This document shows positions 45,200 through 53,957 of a stretch of 64,000 nt of DNA, piece after piece. The position numbers and the translations under genes were made by a program. The stretch's first letter is position 1, and each line of letters opens with the position of its first letter. Location: contig NZ_CP130060.1 in assembly GCF_030644385.1 (NCBI RefSeq), positions 310,001 to 374,000 of the forward strand, given 5' to 3'. This stretch comes from Stomatobaculum sp. F0698. GTDB taxonomy: Bacteria > Bacillota > Clostridia > Lachnospirales > Lachnospiraceae. The notes under the pieces were generated by a model, which was given only the letters and a program-made list of their open reading frames with translations, made no database searches and was not told where the DNA came from.

Positions 45200-45861
45200 T
45201 GATAGCAGAGCGCGTCCGGGCTTATCTGGACTATCTGGACCCCGGCAACCGGCGCTATCTGGAGGTGCTCAGGCGGGAAGCGGAGGAGGGCGAGGTGCCG
45301 ATTATACGGCGGGACAGCGAGCGCTTTCTTCGAAGCTTGCTCGCGGGACTTAGGCCGCTTCGCGTGCTGGAGCTGGGGACGGCGGTTGGCTATTCCGCGC
45401 TGGTAATGGCGGAAGAGCTGCCGCCGTCTGCGCATATCACGACGGTGGAGAACTATGCGCCGCGCATTGTCCGCGCCAAGGAAAATATAGCGCGCTACGG
45501 CGCGGGGCGTATCACCTTGGTCGAGGGGGATGCCTTTGCGTTTCTGAAGGAACAGCCGGACGAGGCCTATGACTTCCTCTTTTTGGACGCCGCAAAGGGG
45601 CAGTATTTAAAGTGGCTCCCGGAGCTCCTGCGCGTGCTCTCCCCGGGCGGGACCCTGCTCTCGGACAATGTGTTGCAGGGCGGCGATACCGCCGAGTCCC
45701 GTTTTGCGATCGACCGCCGGGACAGAACCATACACAGCCGGATGCGCGCCTATCTGGAGGCGCTCTCGGCCCGTGAAGGGCTCAGAACTTCGATATTGCC
45801 GATCGGCGACGGACTGGCATTCAGTGTAAAGGAGAAGAGGATTGAGCAAAGAGAAGCGTAA
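45196..45861 (+). CDS. trmR: tRNA 5-hydroxyuridine methyltransferase (TrmR-like O-methyltransferase)
   Basis: A 221-residue class I O-methyltransferase. Motif I is VLELGTAVGYSALVMAE (about residues 56-72), followed by TTVENYAPRI, GDAFAFL, and FLFLDAAKGQYLKWLPELLRVLSPGG with SDNVLQGG. In Bacillus the orthologue YrrM/TrmR methylates ho5U34 of tRNA to mo5U. The next gene, a U32-family protein, would make the ho5U, so both act on wobble uridine. It overlaps the upstream gene by 4 bases and the downstream one by 20. Confidence 0.88.
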   Translation: MMIAERVRAYLDYLDPGNRRYLEVLRREAEEGEVPIIRRDSERFLRSLLAGLRPLRVLELGTAVGYSALVMAEELPPSAHITTVENYAPRIVRAKENIARYGAGRITLVEGDAFAFLKEQPDEAYDFLFLDAAKGQYLKWLPELLRVLSPGGTLLSDNVLQGGDTAESRFAIDRRDRTIHSRMRAYLEALSAREGLRTSILPIGDGLAFSVKEKRIEQREA

Positions 45862-47086
45862 AAAACCGGAGCTCCTGCTCCCGGCGGGAAGTCTCGAAGT
45901 CCTAAAAACCGCCTTCGACTACGGGGCGGATGCGGTTTACATCGGCGGCGAGGCCTTCGGTCTTCGCGCAAACGCAAAGAATTTCAGCCCGGCGGAGATG
46001 GCGGAAGGGCTTCGCTATGCGCACGAGAGAGGCAAGCGGGTCTTTGTGACCGCGAATATCCTCGCGCACAACGATGACTTAAATGAGGCGGAGCGGTATT
46101 TTGAGGAGCTCTCCGCGCTGAGGCCGGATGCGATTATCGTCTCGGACCCGGCACTCTTCATGCTCGCGAAGCGCCTCTGTCCCGGCATCGAGCTGCATGT
46201 GAGCACCCAGGCGAACAACACGAACTACGGGACCTTTCTCTTCTGGCGGGAACTCGGCGCAAGTCGTGTTGTGACCGCAAGAGAACTCTCGCTTGCGGAG
46301 ATACGCGAAATTCGGGAGCGCATCCCCGCGGAGATGGAGATCGAAACCTTTGTGCACGGCGCCATGTGCATCTCCTATTCGGGGCGCTGCCTGCTCTCGA
46401 GCTTCATGGCGGGGCGGGATGCGAACCACGGTGAGTGCACCCATCCCTGTCGCTGGCAGTACAGCGTGACCGAGGAAAAGCGCCCGGGCGAGTCCATGCC
46501 GGTCTTTGAGAACGAGAGGGGTACCTTCCTCTTTAACTCCAAGGACCTCTGCATGATAGATCACATCCCGGAGCTCATGGAAAGCGGCGTGGACAGTTTC
46601 AAAATCGAGGGAAGGATGAAGACCGCGCTCTATGCGGCGGTCGCGGCACGCGCTTACCGCCGCGCAATCGACGACTACCTCGAGAGCCCGGAGAAATATG
46701 CGGCGAATCTCGAGTCGTACCGGGAGGAAATCGGCAAGTGCACGTACCGGGAATACACGACGGGCTTCTTCTTCGGCAAGCCGAACGAGGAGGCGCAGAT
46801 TTACGACAGCAATACCTATGTGCGGAACTACACCTATCTCGGCAAGGTCGCCTCGGTTGACCCCGAGGGGTATGCGCACTTTGAACAGAAAAATAAATTT
46901 TCGGTCGGAGACCGGATTGAGCGCATGTGTTTTGACGGCAGCAACGAGCTGCTCACCGTGCTGGAAATCCGGAACCCGGAGGGCATCTCGGTGGAGAGTG
47001 CACCGCACCCCAAGGAGGCACTTGCCGTCCGCTTTGACGGCAGCGTCGCCGCGGGAGAATTGCTTCGCATGGAGACTTTGGGATGA
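45842..47086 (+). CDS. U32-family protein, TrhP-like tRNA hydroxylation protein
   Basis: A 414-residue protein of the peptidase U32 family in the YrrO/YegQ (TrhP) branch. These proteins hydroxylate tRNA U34 with prephenate-derived chemistry and an Fe-S cluster rather than acting as peptidases. It has PAGSLEVLKTAFDYGADAVYIGG at the start, HGAMCISYSGRCLLSS near 178, and the paired cysteines HGECTHPCRWQY near 206. The start is TTG 45842 with GAAGAGG, overlapping the trmR end. Bacillus has two such genes in tandem (yrrN, yrrO); only one is present here. Confidence 0.88.
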   Translation: MSKEKRKKPELLLPAGSLEVLKTAFDYGADAVYIGGEAFGLRANAKNFSPAEMAEGLRYAHERGKRVFVTANILAHNDDLNEAERYFEELSALRPDAIIVSDPALFMLAKRLCPGIELHVSTQANNTNYGTFLFWRELGASRVVTARELSLAEIREIRERIPAEMEIETFVHGAMCISYSGRCLLSSFMAGRDANHGECTHPCRWQYSVTEEKRPGESMPVFENERGTFLFNSKDLCMIDHIPELMESGVDSFKIEGRMKTALYAAVAARAYRRAIDDYLESPEKYAANLESYREEIGKCTYREYTTGFFFGKPNEEAQIYDSNTYVRNYTYLGKVASVDPEGYAHFEQKNKFSVGDRIERMCFDGSNELLTVLEIRNPEGISVESAPHPKEALAVRFDGSVAAGELLRMETLG

Positions 47087-47925
47087 CTGCTTTCTTTTTG
47101 AGCGCCGCGGGATTTTGCACCGTCTACTTTGTTGTGCTCTGCGTCTACGCGAGACAGCTGGTTGCGCAGAGCTGGATTTGGCTCTTCTTTGCCCTAGTTT
47201 GCCTCGGCAATGTGTTGTTTCGCTGGCTGCACGCGCGGACGCCGGGAAAGGTCTCGCTTTTTTTGCTGACCCAGCTACATACGCTCAGCTTTCTCGGCAT
47301 GGCCGTACTCATGGCCTCCGGCCTCGTGCTTGCCTCCGGCATGCACCCCAAGGCGAAGGGGCAACCGGAGTATGCGATTGTGCTGGGCGCGGGCTTAAAG
47401 CCGGACGGTTCGCTCTCAAAGACGCTGAAACAGCGCCTCGATACGGCGCTCGACTTTGCGGCAAAGTCGCCGGAGACCAGGTTTATACTGAGCGGCGGCT
47501 ATGACCACCGTGGGCAGCGCACAGAGGCGGAGGTCATGGCGGAGTACCTCATGAAGCAGGGGCTTCCGAAGCAGCGACTGCTGTTGGAAGTCCAGTCGAA
47601 GAATACCTATGAGAACATGATATACAGTTACGCATTGCTGCACCGCGTGAACAATGAGGACTACCCGGTCTTTATCGAAGCGGACGGGCGCTGGGTGCTG
47701 CTCACGACCCCGGATCCGGATGTCGTGGCCGTGATCAGCTCGGACTTTCATCTCTACCGGGCTTCGGCCATACTCGAGGCGCAGTGCGACATCCGGGCGC
47801 TCGGGGTCCCCGCGCCGAGTGACCGCGTACTTTTTTTGCACTATCTGGCGCGCGAGAGCATCGCGCTCTTAAAGGACAAATATCTCGGAAGACTGAACAA
47901 ACGACAGAGTCGGGAGAGGAAATGA
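47083..47925 (+). CDS. YdcF-family (DUF218) membrane protein
   Basis: A 280-residue protein with three to four hydrophobic segments in the first 95 residues, then the cytoplasmic or extracytoplasmic DUF218 domain: YAIVLGAGLKPDGSLSKTLKQRL near 104, FILSGGYDHRGQRTEAEVM near 137, and SDFHLYRASAILEA near 223 with the conserved Ser-x-x-His. Relatives such as SanA and YdcF act in envelope integrity or bind SAM; the exact role is not known. The start overlaps the U32 stop (ATGA). Confidence 0.88.
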   Translation: MTAFFLSAAGFCTVYFVVLCVYARQLVAQSWIWLFFALVCLGNVLFRWLHARTPGKVSLFLLTQLHTLSFLGMAVLMASGLVLASGMHPKAKGQPEYAIVLGAGLKPDGSLSKTLKQRLDTALDFAAKSPETRFILSGGYDHRGQRTEAEVMAEYLMKQGLPKQRLLLEVQSKNTYENMIYSYALLHRVNNEDYPVFIEADGRWVLLTTPDPDVVAVISSDFHLYRASAILEAQCDIRALGVPAPSDRVLFLHYLARESIALLKDKYLGRLNKRQSRERK

Positions 47926-47926
47926 T

Positions 47927-50896
47927 ATGACAGCGAAGTGGAATCGAGAGGAACAGCTGGCGGCCATCGCAAAGCTGGACGCCTATCGCGTCCGGACGGA
48001 GAGTCGGCTCAAAGAACTTAAGGCGGACGGCGTGGTACTGGAGCATAAGAAGACCGGTGCCCGCATTTTTCTCCTGCTCGCGGACGATCCGAACAAGGTA
48101 TTTACGATCGGCTTCCGGACACCGCCGCAGGATTCGACCGGTGTCGCACACATTGTTGAGCACACCGTGCTCTGCAGCTCGGAGAAGTACTGGGCCAAGG
48201 ATCCCTTTATGGAACTTGTGAAGGGCTCGCTCAACACCTTCCTGAATGCGATGACCTATCCGGATCGGACGCTCTACCCGGTCGCGAGCTGCAACCCGAA
48301 GGACTTTGAGAATCTGATGGATGTCTATCTCGACGCGGTCTTCCACCCGCTGTTCTACAAAGAGGAGAAGATTTTCCGTCAGGAGGGCTGGAGATACGAG
48401 CTGGAGAGCGAGGACGGAAAACTCAGCCGGAACGGTGTGGTCTACAATGAGATGAAAGGTGTGTATTCGGACCCGGATGAGGTGATGGCGCGCGCAGTCG
48501 ATGAAGCGCTCTTCCCGGGACACCCCTACGCGGAGGAGTCCGGCGGCGACCCGGACTTTATTCCGGATTTGACTTACGAGGCCTACCTCGACTTCCATCG
48601 CCGCTACTACCACCCGAGCAACTCCTTCATCTATCTCTACGGCGATTTAGACATGGCGGAGCGTCTCCGTTTTCTCGACGAAAACTATCTCTCGAAGTAC
48701 GAGCGCCTCGCAATCGACTCGGCGATTCCCGCGCCGAAGCGCTTAAGCGCGCCGGTCTTTGTGTCCCGCCCCTATTCGATCGGCGAGACGGAGAGCGAAG
48801 AGAATGCGGCCTATGTCTCGCTGAACATCCGCGTCGGCGGACAGCTCGAGCCTGTGCCCTACAATGCGTTTCAGGCGCTCGACTATGTGCTCTTAAAAGC
48901 GCCGGGCGCAATTCTGCACGACAGACTGATTGAGGAGGGCTTCGGGGACGATGTCTACGGCGGCTACGCAAACGGCATCCGCGAACCCTATTTCCGGATT
49001 ACGGCGAAGCACTTGAGACGCGAGCAGAAGGACGCTTTCGTGCGCCGCGTTCGGGAACTGCTCACAGAGCTTGCGGAAGACGGCCTGGATCACGAGATGC
49101 TGCTCGCGGCAATCAATATGGCGGAGTTCCGCGCGCGCGAGGCGAATTTCGGCCCCTATCCGAAGGGCCTGATTTACGGCCTGCAGAGTTTCGAGAGCTG
49201 GATTTACGACGCGGATCCCTGCCTGCACCTAAAGTTTGCGGGGCTCTTTGACGAGCTTCGCCGTAAGGTGGGCGAGAACTACTTTGAGAATCTGATCCGC
49301 GAATCCCTCCTCGAGAACGAGAACTATGCGGTCGCGGAGCTCTACCCGGTGCGCGGTCTCACGGCAAAGCACGAGGCAGAGGACGCCGAGAAGCTGTCGG
49401 CCGTCAAGGCAGCCATGACAGCGGAAGAGAGAGAAGCGCTGATTCGCTTCGGCAAGGAGATGAAGGCTTACCAGGACGCGCCGGACAGCGAGGCGGCACT
49501 CCGCACGATTCCGATGCTGTCCCGCGAAGATCTCGCCGCGGAAAACACACCGCTTTGCTACGAGACCGGCACGCTCGGCGAGACGCCCTTCCACTATGCG
49601 GCGCGGATCACGACGGGCATCGACTATCTCCGTCTCGACTTTGACGTGAGCGATTTGCCGGTCGAAGATCTCTCTGCGCTCGCGTTAATCAAGGATCTGC
49701 TCGGCTATCTGAGCACGGAGACGCACAGCTACACCGAACTTTCGACTCTCGTCAATCTTCACACCGGCGGCATTCAGTTCGGCATTGACAACTACCCGGA
49801 TCTTGCGGACTTCCGGGGCAACCGTAGAGTTTTCTCGGCCTCGGTCAAGTTCCTGACGAAAAAGGCGGAACAGGCGCTTAGTCTCGTCAACGAGCAGCTT
49901 CTTAAGACTGTCTTTACGGATGAAGCGAGAATCCGCAATCTGATCGGCGAAATTCGCGCGGGCTTAAAGGACACGCTCCTCTCCGCGGGCGATGTCGCCG
50001 CGGTAAACCGCGCGGCCTCCTATTTTAACGAAAACGGTCTCTTCCAGGATGTGACGCGGGGCATCGCCTACTATCGCTTCTTAGAGCGTCTCTCGGCAGA
50101 GTCCGCGCGCCGCGCTTTCTGTGAGCGCGCACCGAAACTCCTCCGGGAGACTGTCGTCCGCGGCCGCCTGCTCGTGCATCTGACCGCGGAGGAGGCAGAT
50201 AAGGAAGCACTGCTGCCGCTGCTTAGAACCCTCGGAGAGCGCTATCCGGCGGGCGGCAAGGGAGAGCTGCGCTTCCGCTTTGCGGAAGCGATTAAGCGCG
50301 AGGGCTTCGGCTCCGCTTCCCGCGTGAACTATGTGGCGCGCGTCGGCAACTTCCGCACGGGCGGCTTCCGCTACACGGGCGCGCTCCGCATTGCGCAGAC
50401 CATGCTGAGCTACGGCTATCTCTGGAATGAGATACGCTCAAAGGGCGGCGCTTACGGCTGCGCGGTCCGCTTCGGACGCGGCGGCAGCGTGGTGTTCAGT
50501 TCCTACCGCGACCCGAAGCTCGAGGAGACCGACAAGGTCTACGAGGGTGTCCCGGGCTATCTCGAGCAGTACGAGGCGGATGAGAGAGAGATGACCAAGG
50601 CAGTCATCGGCGCCATCGGCGAGATGGACACGCCGCGCACGCCGCAGCTCAGCGGCCTTCTGGCGCTCTCCGCGTATTACTCGAAGGTGACGGATGAGAT
50701 GTTTGCCAAGGAGCGTGCGGAAGTGCTCGCGGCGACCCCGGAGGACATACGGGCGCTCGCGCCGCTGGTCCGCGAGGCGCTGAAGTACGAGGCGAAGTGC
50801 GTCATCGGAAACGAGGGCGCGATTGCGCGGGCCAAGGACTTCTTTACGGAGACAGCGCAGCTTTTTGCGGCGGAGAGTGAGGAGACAGAGGCATGA
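47927..50896 (+). CDS. M16C-family zinc metallopeptidase (presequence protease-like)
   Basis: A 989-residue insulinase-superfamily protease of the Cym1/PreP/HypA branch, which carries both halves of the clamshell in one chain. The inverted zinc motif HxxEH is HIVEH at 75-79, followed by GSLNTFLNAMTYPDRTLYPVAS. The distal zinc-ligand Glu is expected in the conserved VVYNEMKGVYSDPD segment near 170. The C-terminal half holds the YGYLWNEIRSKGGAYG substrate-binding loop near 830. It probably degrades peptides in the cytoplasm. The start lies one base after the ydcF stop and the end overlaps era. Confidence 0.93.
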   Translation: MTAKWNREEQLAAIAKLDAYRVRTESRLKELKADGVVLEHKKTGARIFLLLADDPNKVFTIGFRTPPQDSTGVAHIVEHTVLCSSEKYWAKDPFMELVKGSLNTFLNAMTYPDRTLYPVASCNPKDFENLMDVYLDAVFHPLFYKEEKIFRQEGWRYELESEDGKLSRNGVVYNEMKGVYSDPDEVMARAVDEALFPGHPYAEESGGDPDFIPDLTYEAYLDFHRRYYHPSNSFIYLYGDLDMAERLRFLDENYLSKYERLAIDSAIPAPKRLSAPVFVSRPYSIGETESEENAAYVSLNIRVGGQLEPVPYNAFQALDYVLLKAPGAILHDRLIEEGFGDDVYGGYANGIREPYFRITAKHLRREQKDAFVRRVRELLTELAEDGLDHEMLLAAINMAEFRAREANFGPYPKGLIYGLQSFESWIYDADPCLHLKFAGLFDELRRKVGENYFENLIRESLLENENYAVAELYPVRGLTAKHEAEDAEKLSAVKAAMTAEEREALIRFGKEMKAYQDAPDSEAALRTIPMLSREDLAAENTPLCYETGTLGETPFHYAARITTGIDYLRLDFDVSDLPVEDLSALALIKDLLGYLSTETHSYTELSTLVNLHTGGIQFGIDNYPDLADFRGNRRVFSASVKFLTKKAEQALSLVNEQLLKTVFTDEARIRNLIGEIRAGLKDTLLSAGDVAAVNRAASYFNENGLFQDVTRGIAYYRFLERLSAESARRAFCERAPKLLRETVVRGRLLVHLTAEEADKEALLPLLRTLGERYPAGGKGELRFRFAEAIKREGFGSASRVNYVARVGNFRTGGFRYTGALRIAQTMLSYGYLWNEIRSKGGAYGCAVRFGRGGSVVFSSYRDPKLEETDKVYEGVPGYLEQYEADEREMTKAVIGAIGEMDTPRTPQLSGLLALSAYYSKVTDEMFAKERAEVLAATPEDIRALAPLVREALKYEAKCVIGNEGAIARAKDFFTETAQLFAAESEETEA

Positions 50897-51786
50897 AATC
50901 AGGTTTTGTTGCGCTGATCGGGCGCCCCAATGTCGGAAAATCGACGCTGATGAACCACTTGATCGGGCAGAAAATCGCAATCACTTCGGAGAAGGCCCAG
51001 ACCACGAGAAGCCAGATTCGTACGGTATACACGGACGAGCGCGGTCAGATTGTGTTTGAGGACACGCCGGGGCTTACCCGCGCCAAAAATAAACTGGGAC
51101 GCTTCATGGTCGGCGTCGCGGAGAAGACCATCGAAGAGGCGGATGTGATACTCTGGATTGTCGACGCGAGCGAGCACATAGGTCCCGCCGAGCGGGAAAT
51201 CGGGGAGCGGCTTCGGAAGTGCCGCCAACCGCTGATTCTCGCGGTCAATAAGATTGATAAGATCAATGACAAGGCGCGGCTTGCCGCGCAGGTCAAGGCC
51301 TACGAAGAGTTCTGCCGCCCGAAGGACATGGTCGCGGTTGCGGCTTTAAAGAGCGAGAACATAGACCTCCTGCTCGACACAATCTATCGCTATCTGCCGG
51401 AGGGCCCCTTCTTTTACAGCGAGGATACGGTGACCGAGGAGCCCATGCGGGAGCTCGCCGGCGAGCTGATTCGGGAGCAGACCCTGCGCCTGCTGAGGGA
51501 CGAAGTGCCGCACGGCGTCGCCGTCACGGTGGAGCGCATGAAGGAGAGAGAGGACGGCGGCTTTGACATTGACGCCAACATCATCTGCGAGCGGGAGTCC
51601 CATAAAGGCATGGTGATCGGCAAGGGCGGTCAGATGTTAAAGCGCATCGGCATCGGCGCCAGGAAGGCAATCGAAGAGATGACGGAGAGCAAGGTGAACC
51701 TAAAGCTCTGGGTTAAGGTGCGGCGCGACTGGCGCGACAACGACACCCAGCTCCGCTCCTTCGGCTACGACGCGAGAAAGCTATGA
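50893..51786 (+). CDS. era: GTPase Era
   Basis: A 297-residue GTPase that binds 16S rRNA and helps 30S assembly. G1 GRPNVGKST at residues 9-17, G3 DTPGL near 57, and G4 NKIDK near 120. The C-terminal KH domain has VIGKGGQMLKRIGIGARKAIEEM near 237. Its start overlaps the M16 gene stop and its stop overlaps recO, which forms the common era-recO pair. Confidence 0.97.
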   Translation: MKSGFVALIGRPNVGKSTLMNHLIGQKIAITSEKAQTTRSQIRTVYTDERGQIVFEDTPGLTRAKNKLGRFMVGVAEKTIEEADVILWIVDASEHIGPAEREIGERLRKCRQPLILAVNKIDKINDKARLAAQVKAYEEFCRPKDMVAVAALKSENIDLLLDTIYRYLPEGPFFYSEDTVTEEPMRELAGELIREQTLRLLRDEVPHGVAVTVERMKEREDGGFDIDANIICERESHKGMVIGKGGQMLKRIGIGARKAIEEMTESKVNLKLWVKVRRDWRDNDTQLRSFGYDARKL

Positions 51787-52439
51787 GAGAGGGCGAAGAA
51801 GTCAGCGGGCTGGTCTTAAAGAGCATGACGATAGGCGAGCGGGATCGGCGCATCACGATACTCACGCGGGAAAAAGGCAAGCTCTCCTGTTTTGCGCGGG
51901 GGGCCTCGCGCCAGGGCAGCCCGCTCATGGGGCTTGCGCGCCCCTTGGTCTACGGCAAGTTTACGCTCAGGCCGGGGCGGGACGCCGACATTGTGGTCGC
52001 CGCGGAGGGCCTGCGCTTTTTCGGAAAAATCGAGGCGGATGCCTTGACGCTCTGCTATGCGAGCTACTTTCTGGAACTCGCGGATTACTTTTACCGTGAT
52101 TTCCAGCGGGAGGAAGAGGGCTTAAAGCTTCTCTACTTTTCGCTGCTCGCGCTGGAAAAACCGGAGCTCCCGCGGGAACTCGTGCGGCGCATTCTGGAGT
52201 TAAAACTCCTGGTGCTCTTTGGGAGCTATGTCGCCGCGCCGCCGCTCAAAAAACATGAAAACTGCAGTTACACCTGGGACTTTGTGATCCGCACACCGGT
52301 GGAAAAGCTCTTTACCTTTACCGTCGGGGAGGAAGCACTGCGGGAATTCGGAGAAAATGTGGATGCCCTGCGTTCCCGGGTTGCGCCGCACCGCTTCCGC
52401 TCGCTTTCCGTGCTGGAAGAAATGCGGCGGGTGCAGTAA
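51783..52439 (+). CDS. recO: DNA repair protein RecO
   Basis: A 218-residue protein of RecFOR repair. The OB-fold N-terminus (VSGLVLKSMTIGERDRRITILTREKGKLSCFARGASR) is clear, followed by the helical domain. It is shorter than usual (about 240-250) and the four-cysteine zinc site of many RecO proteins is missing; a single Cys remains in HENCSYTW. The C-terminus ends with LRSLSVLEE-like RFRSLSVLEEMRRV. Start and stop spacing place it in one unit with era. Confidence 0.92.
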   Translation: MREGEEVSGLVLKSMTIGERDRRITILTREKGKLSCFARGASRQGSPLMGLARPLVYGKFTLRPGRDADIVVAAEGLRFFGKIEADALTLCYASYFLELADYFYRDFQREEEGLKLLYFSLLALEKPELPRELVRRILELKLLVLFGSYVAAPPLKKHENCSYTWDFVIRTPVEKLFTFTVGEEALREFGENVDALRSRVAPHRFRSLSVLEEMRRVQ

Positions 52440-52475
52440 AATAGAGGACATCGGCAAGAGAGAGAGGGGAAAACG

Positions 52476-53864
52476 ATGGCTTATACAATGGAAAAAATCG
52501 TGGCACTCGCAAAGGCGAGAGGTTTTGTCTATCCGGGTTCGGAAATCTACGGCGGACTCGCGAATACCTGGGACTACGGCAATCTCGGCGTTGAGCTTAA
52601 GAACAACGTGAAGAGAGCGTGGTGGCAGAAGTTCATCCAGGAGTCGCCCTACAATGTGGGTGTGGACTGCGCGATTCTCATGAACACGCAGACCTGGGTT
52701 GCCTCCGGTCACATCGGCAGTTTCTCGGATCCGCTCATGGACTGCAAGAGCTGTCACGAGCGCTTCCGCGCGGACAAGCTGATCGAGGACTATGCGGCGG
52801 AGCACGGCGCAGAGCTCGAGTCCGGCGTGGACGGCTGGAGCCATGAGAAGATGCAGGACTATATCAAGGAGCACGAGATTGCCTGCCCGAGCTGCGGCAA
52901 GCATGATTTCACGGACATCCGCGAGTTCAACCTCATGTTCAAGACCTTCCAGGGCGTGACCGAGGACGCAAAGAACACGGTCTATCTGCGCCCGGAGACG
53001 GCACAGGGCATCTTTGTGAACTTTAAGAATGTGCAGCGCACCTCCCGGAAGAAAATTCCCTTCGGCATCGGCCAGATCGGTAAATCCTTCCGCAACGAGA
53101 TCACACCGGGTAACTTCACCTTCCGCACGCGTGAGTTCGAGCAGATGGAGCTCGAGTTTTTCTGCAAGCCGGACACGGACCTCGAGTGGTTCGCGTACTG
53201 GAAGGAGCAGTGCATTCAGTGGCTTAAGACCCTCGGTATGCGCGACGACAGACTGCGCGCGCGCGACCACGATCCGGAAGAGCTCTCCTTCTATTCGAAG
53301 GCGACCACGGACCTCGAGTTCCTCTTCCCCTTCGGCTGGGGCGAGCTCTGGGGCATTGCGGACAGAACGAACTACGATCTCTCGCGTCACCAGGAGGTCT
53401 CGGGTGAAGATTTAAGCTACTTCGACGAGGAGAGCAAGGAGAAGTACATTCCCTATGTTGTCGAGCCCTCGCTCGGCGCGGACCGCGTGACGCTCGCTTT
53501 CCTCTGCAACGCCTACGACGAGGAGGAACTCCCGGGCGGCGATGTGCGCACAGTGCTTCACTTCCACCCGGCGCTCGCACCGGTGAAGATTGCGGTGCTG
53601 CCGCTCTCCAAGAAGCTCGGAGAGGGCGCGGAGAAGATTTACGCGGAGCTCTCGAAGTACTGGAACTGCGAGTACGACGACCGCGGCGCAATCGGCAAGC
53701 GCTACCGCAGAGAAGATGAAATCGGAACGCCCTTCTGCGTGACCTACGACTTCGAGTCCGAGGAGGATCAGAGCGTCACGATTCGCGACCGCGACAGCAT
53801 GGAGCAGGAGAGAGTCAAGATTTCCGAACTCAGAAACTACTTCTTGGACAAATTCACGTTTTGA
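52476..53864 (+). CDS. glyS: Glycyl-tRNA synthetase (dimeric type)
   Basis: A 462-residue class II synthetase of the alpha-2 type. It shows [31 protein letters not shown] at the N-terminus, zinc-like cysteines in [12 protein letters not shown] and CPSCGKHD, motif 2 [28 protein letters not shown], and motif 3 near [14 protein letters not shown]. The C-terminal anticodon-binding domain is intact. Its ribosome site is GAGAGGGG. It lies downstream of recO, and a separate promoter is likely before ppdK. Confidence 0.97.
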   Translation: MAYTMEKIVALAKARGFVYPGSEIYGGLANTWDYGNLGVELKNNVKRAWWQKFIQESPYNVGVDCAILMNTQTWVASGHIGSFSDPLMDCKSCHERFRADKLIEDYAAEHGAELESGVDGWSHEKMQDYIKEHEIACPSCGKHDFTDIREFNLMFKTFQGVTEDAKNTVYLRPETAQGIFVNFKNVQRTSRKKIPFGIGQIGKSFRNEITPGNFTFRTREFEQMELEFFCKPDTDLEWFAYWKEQCIQWLKTLGMRDDRLRARDHDPEELSFYSKATTDLEFLFPFGWGELWGIADRTNYDLSRHQEVSGEDLSYFDEESKEKYIPYVVEPSLGADRVTLAFLCNAYDEEELPGGDVRTVLHFHPALAPVKIAVLPLSKKLGEGAEKIYAELSKYWNCEYDDRGAIGKRYRREDEIGTPFCVTYDFESEEDQSVTIRDRDSMEQERVKISELRNYFLDKFTF

Positions 53865-53897
53865 AATCCTGTGTATCTATTAAAAAACAAACATATG

Positions 53898-53906
53898 TGA
53901 TATGAT
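53898..53906 (+). promoter_or_regulatory. Extended -10 promoter of ppdK
   Basis: TGA-TATGAT at 53898-53906, about 50 bases before the ppdK start. The -35 (TATTAA at 53878) is weak. Confidence 0.45.
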
Positions 53907-53957
53907 GCTAACGTTGTAGAACAAAGATCCAAGATTCGTGTTCAACAGGAGGAAAAC

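Noticed and set aside
45842..47086. Collagenase-type peptidase
   Set aside because: The U32 label is historical; position beside trmR and the cysteine set indicate tRNA hydroxylation.
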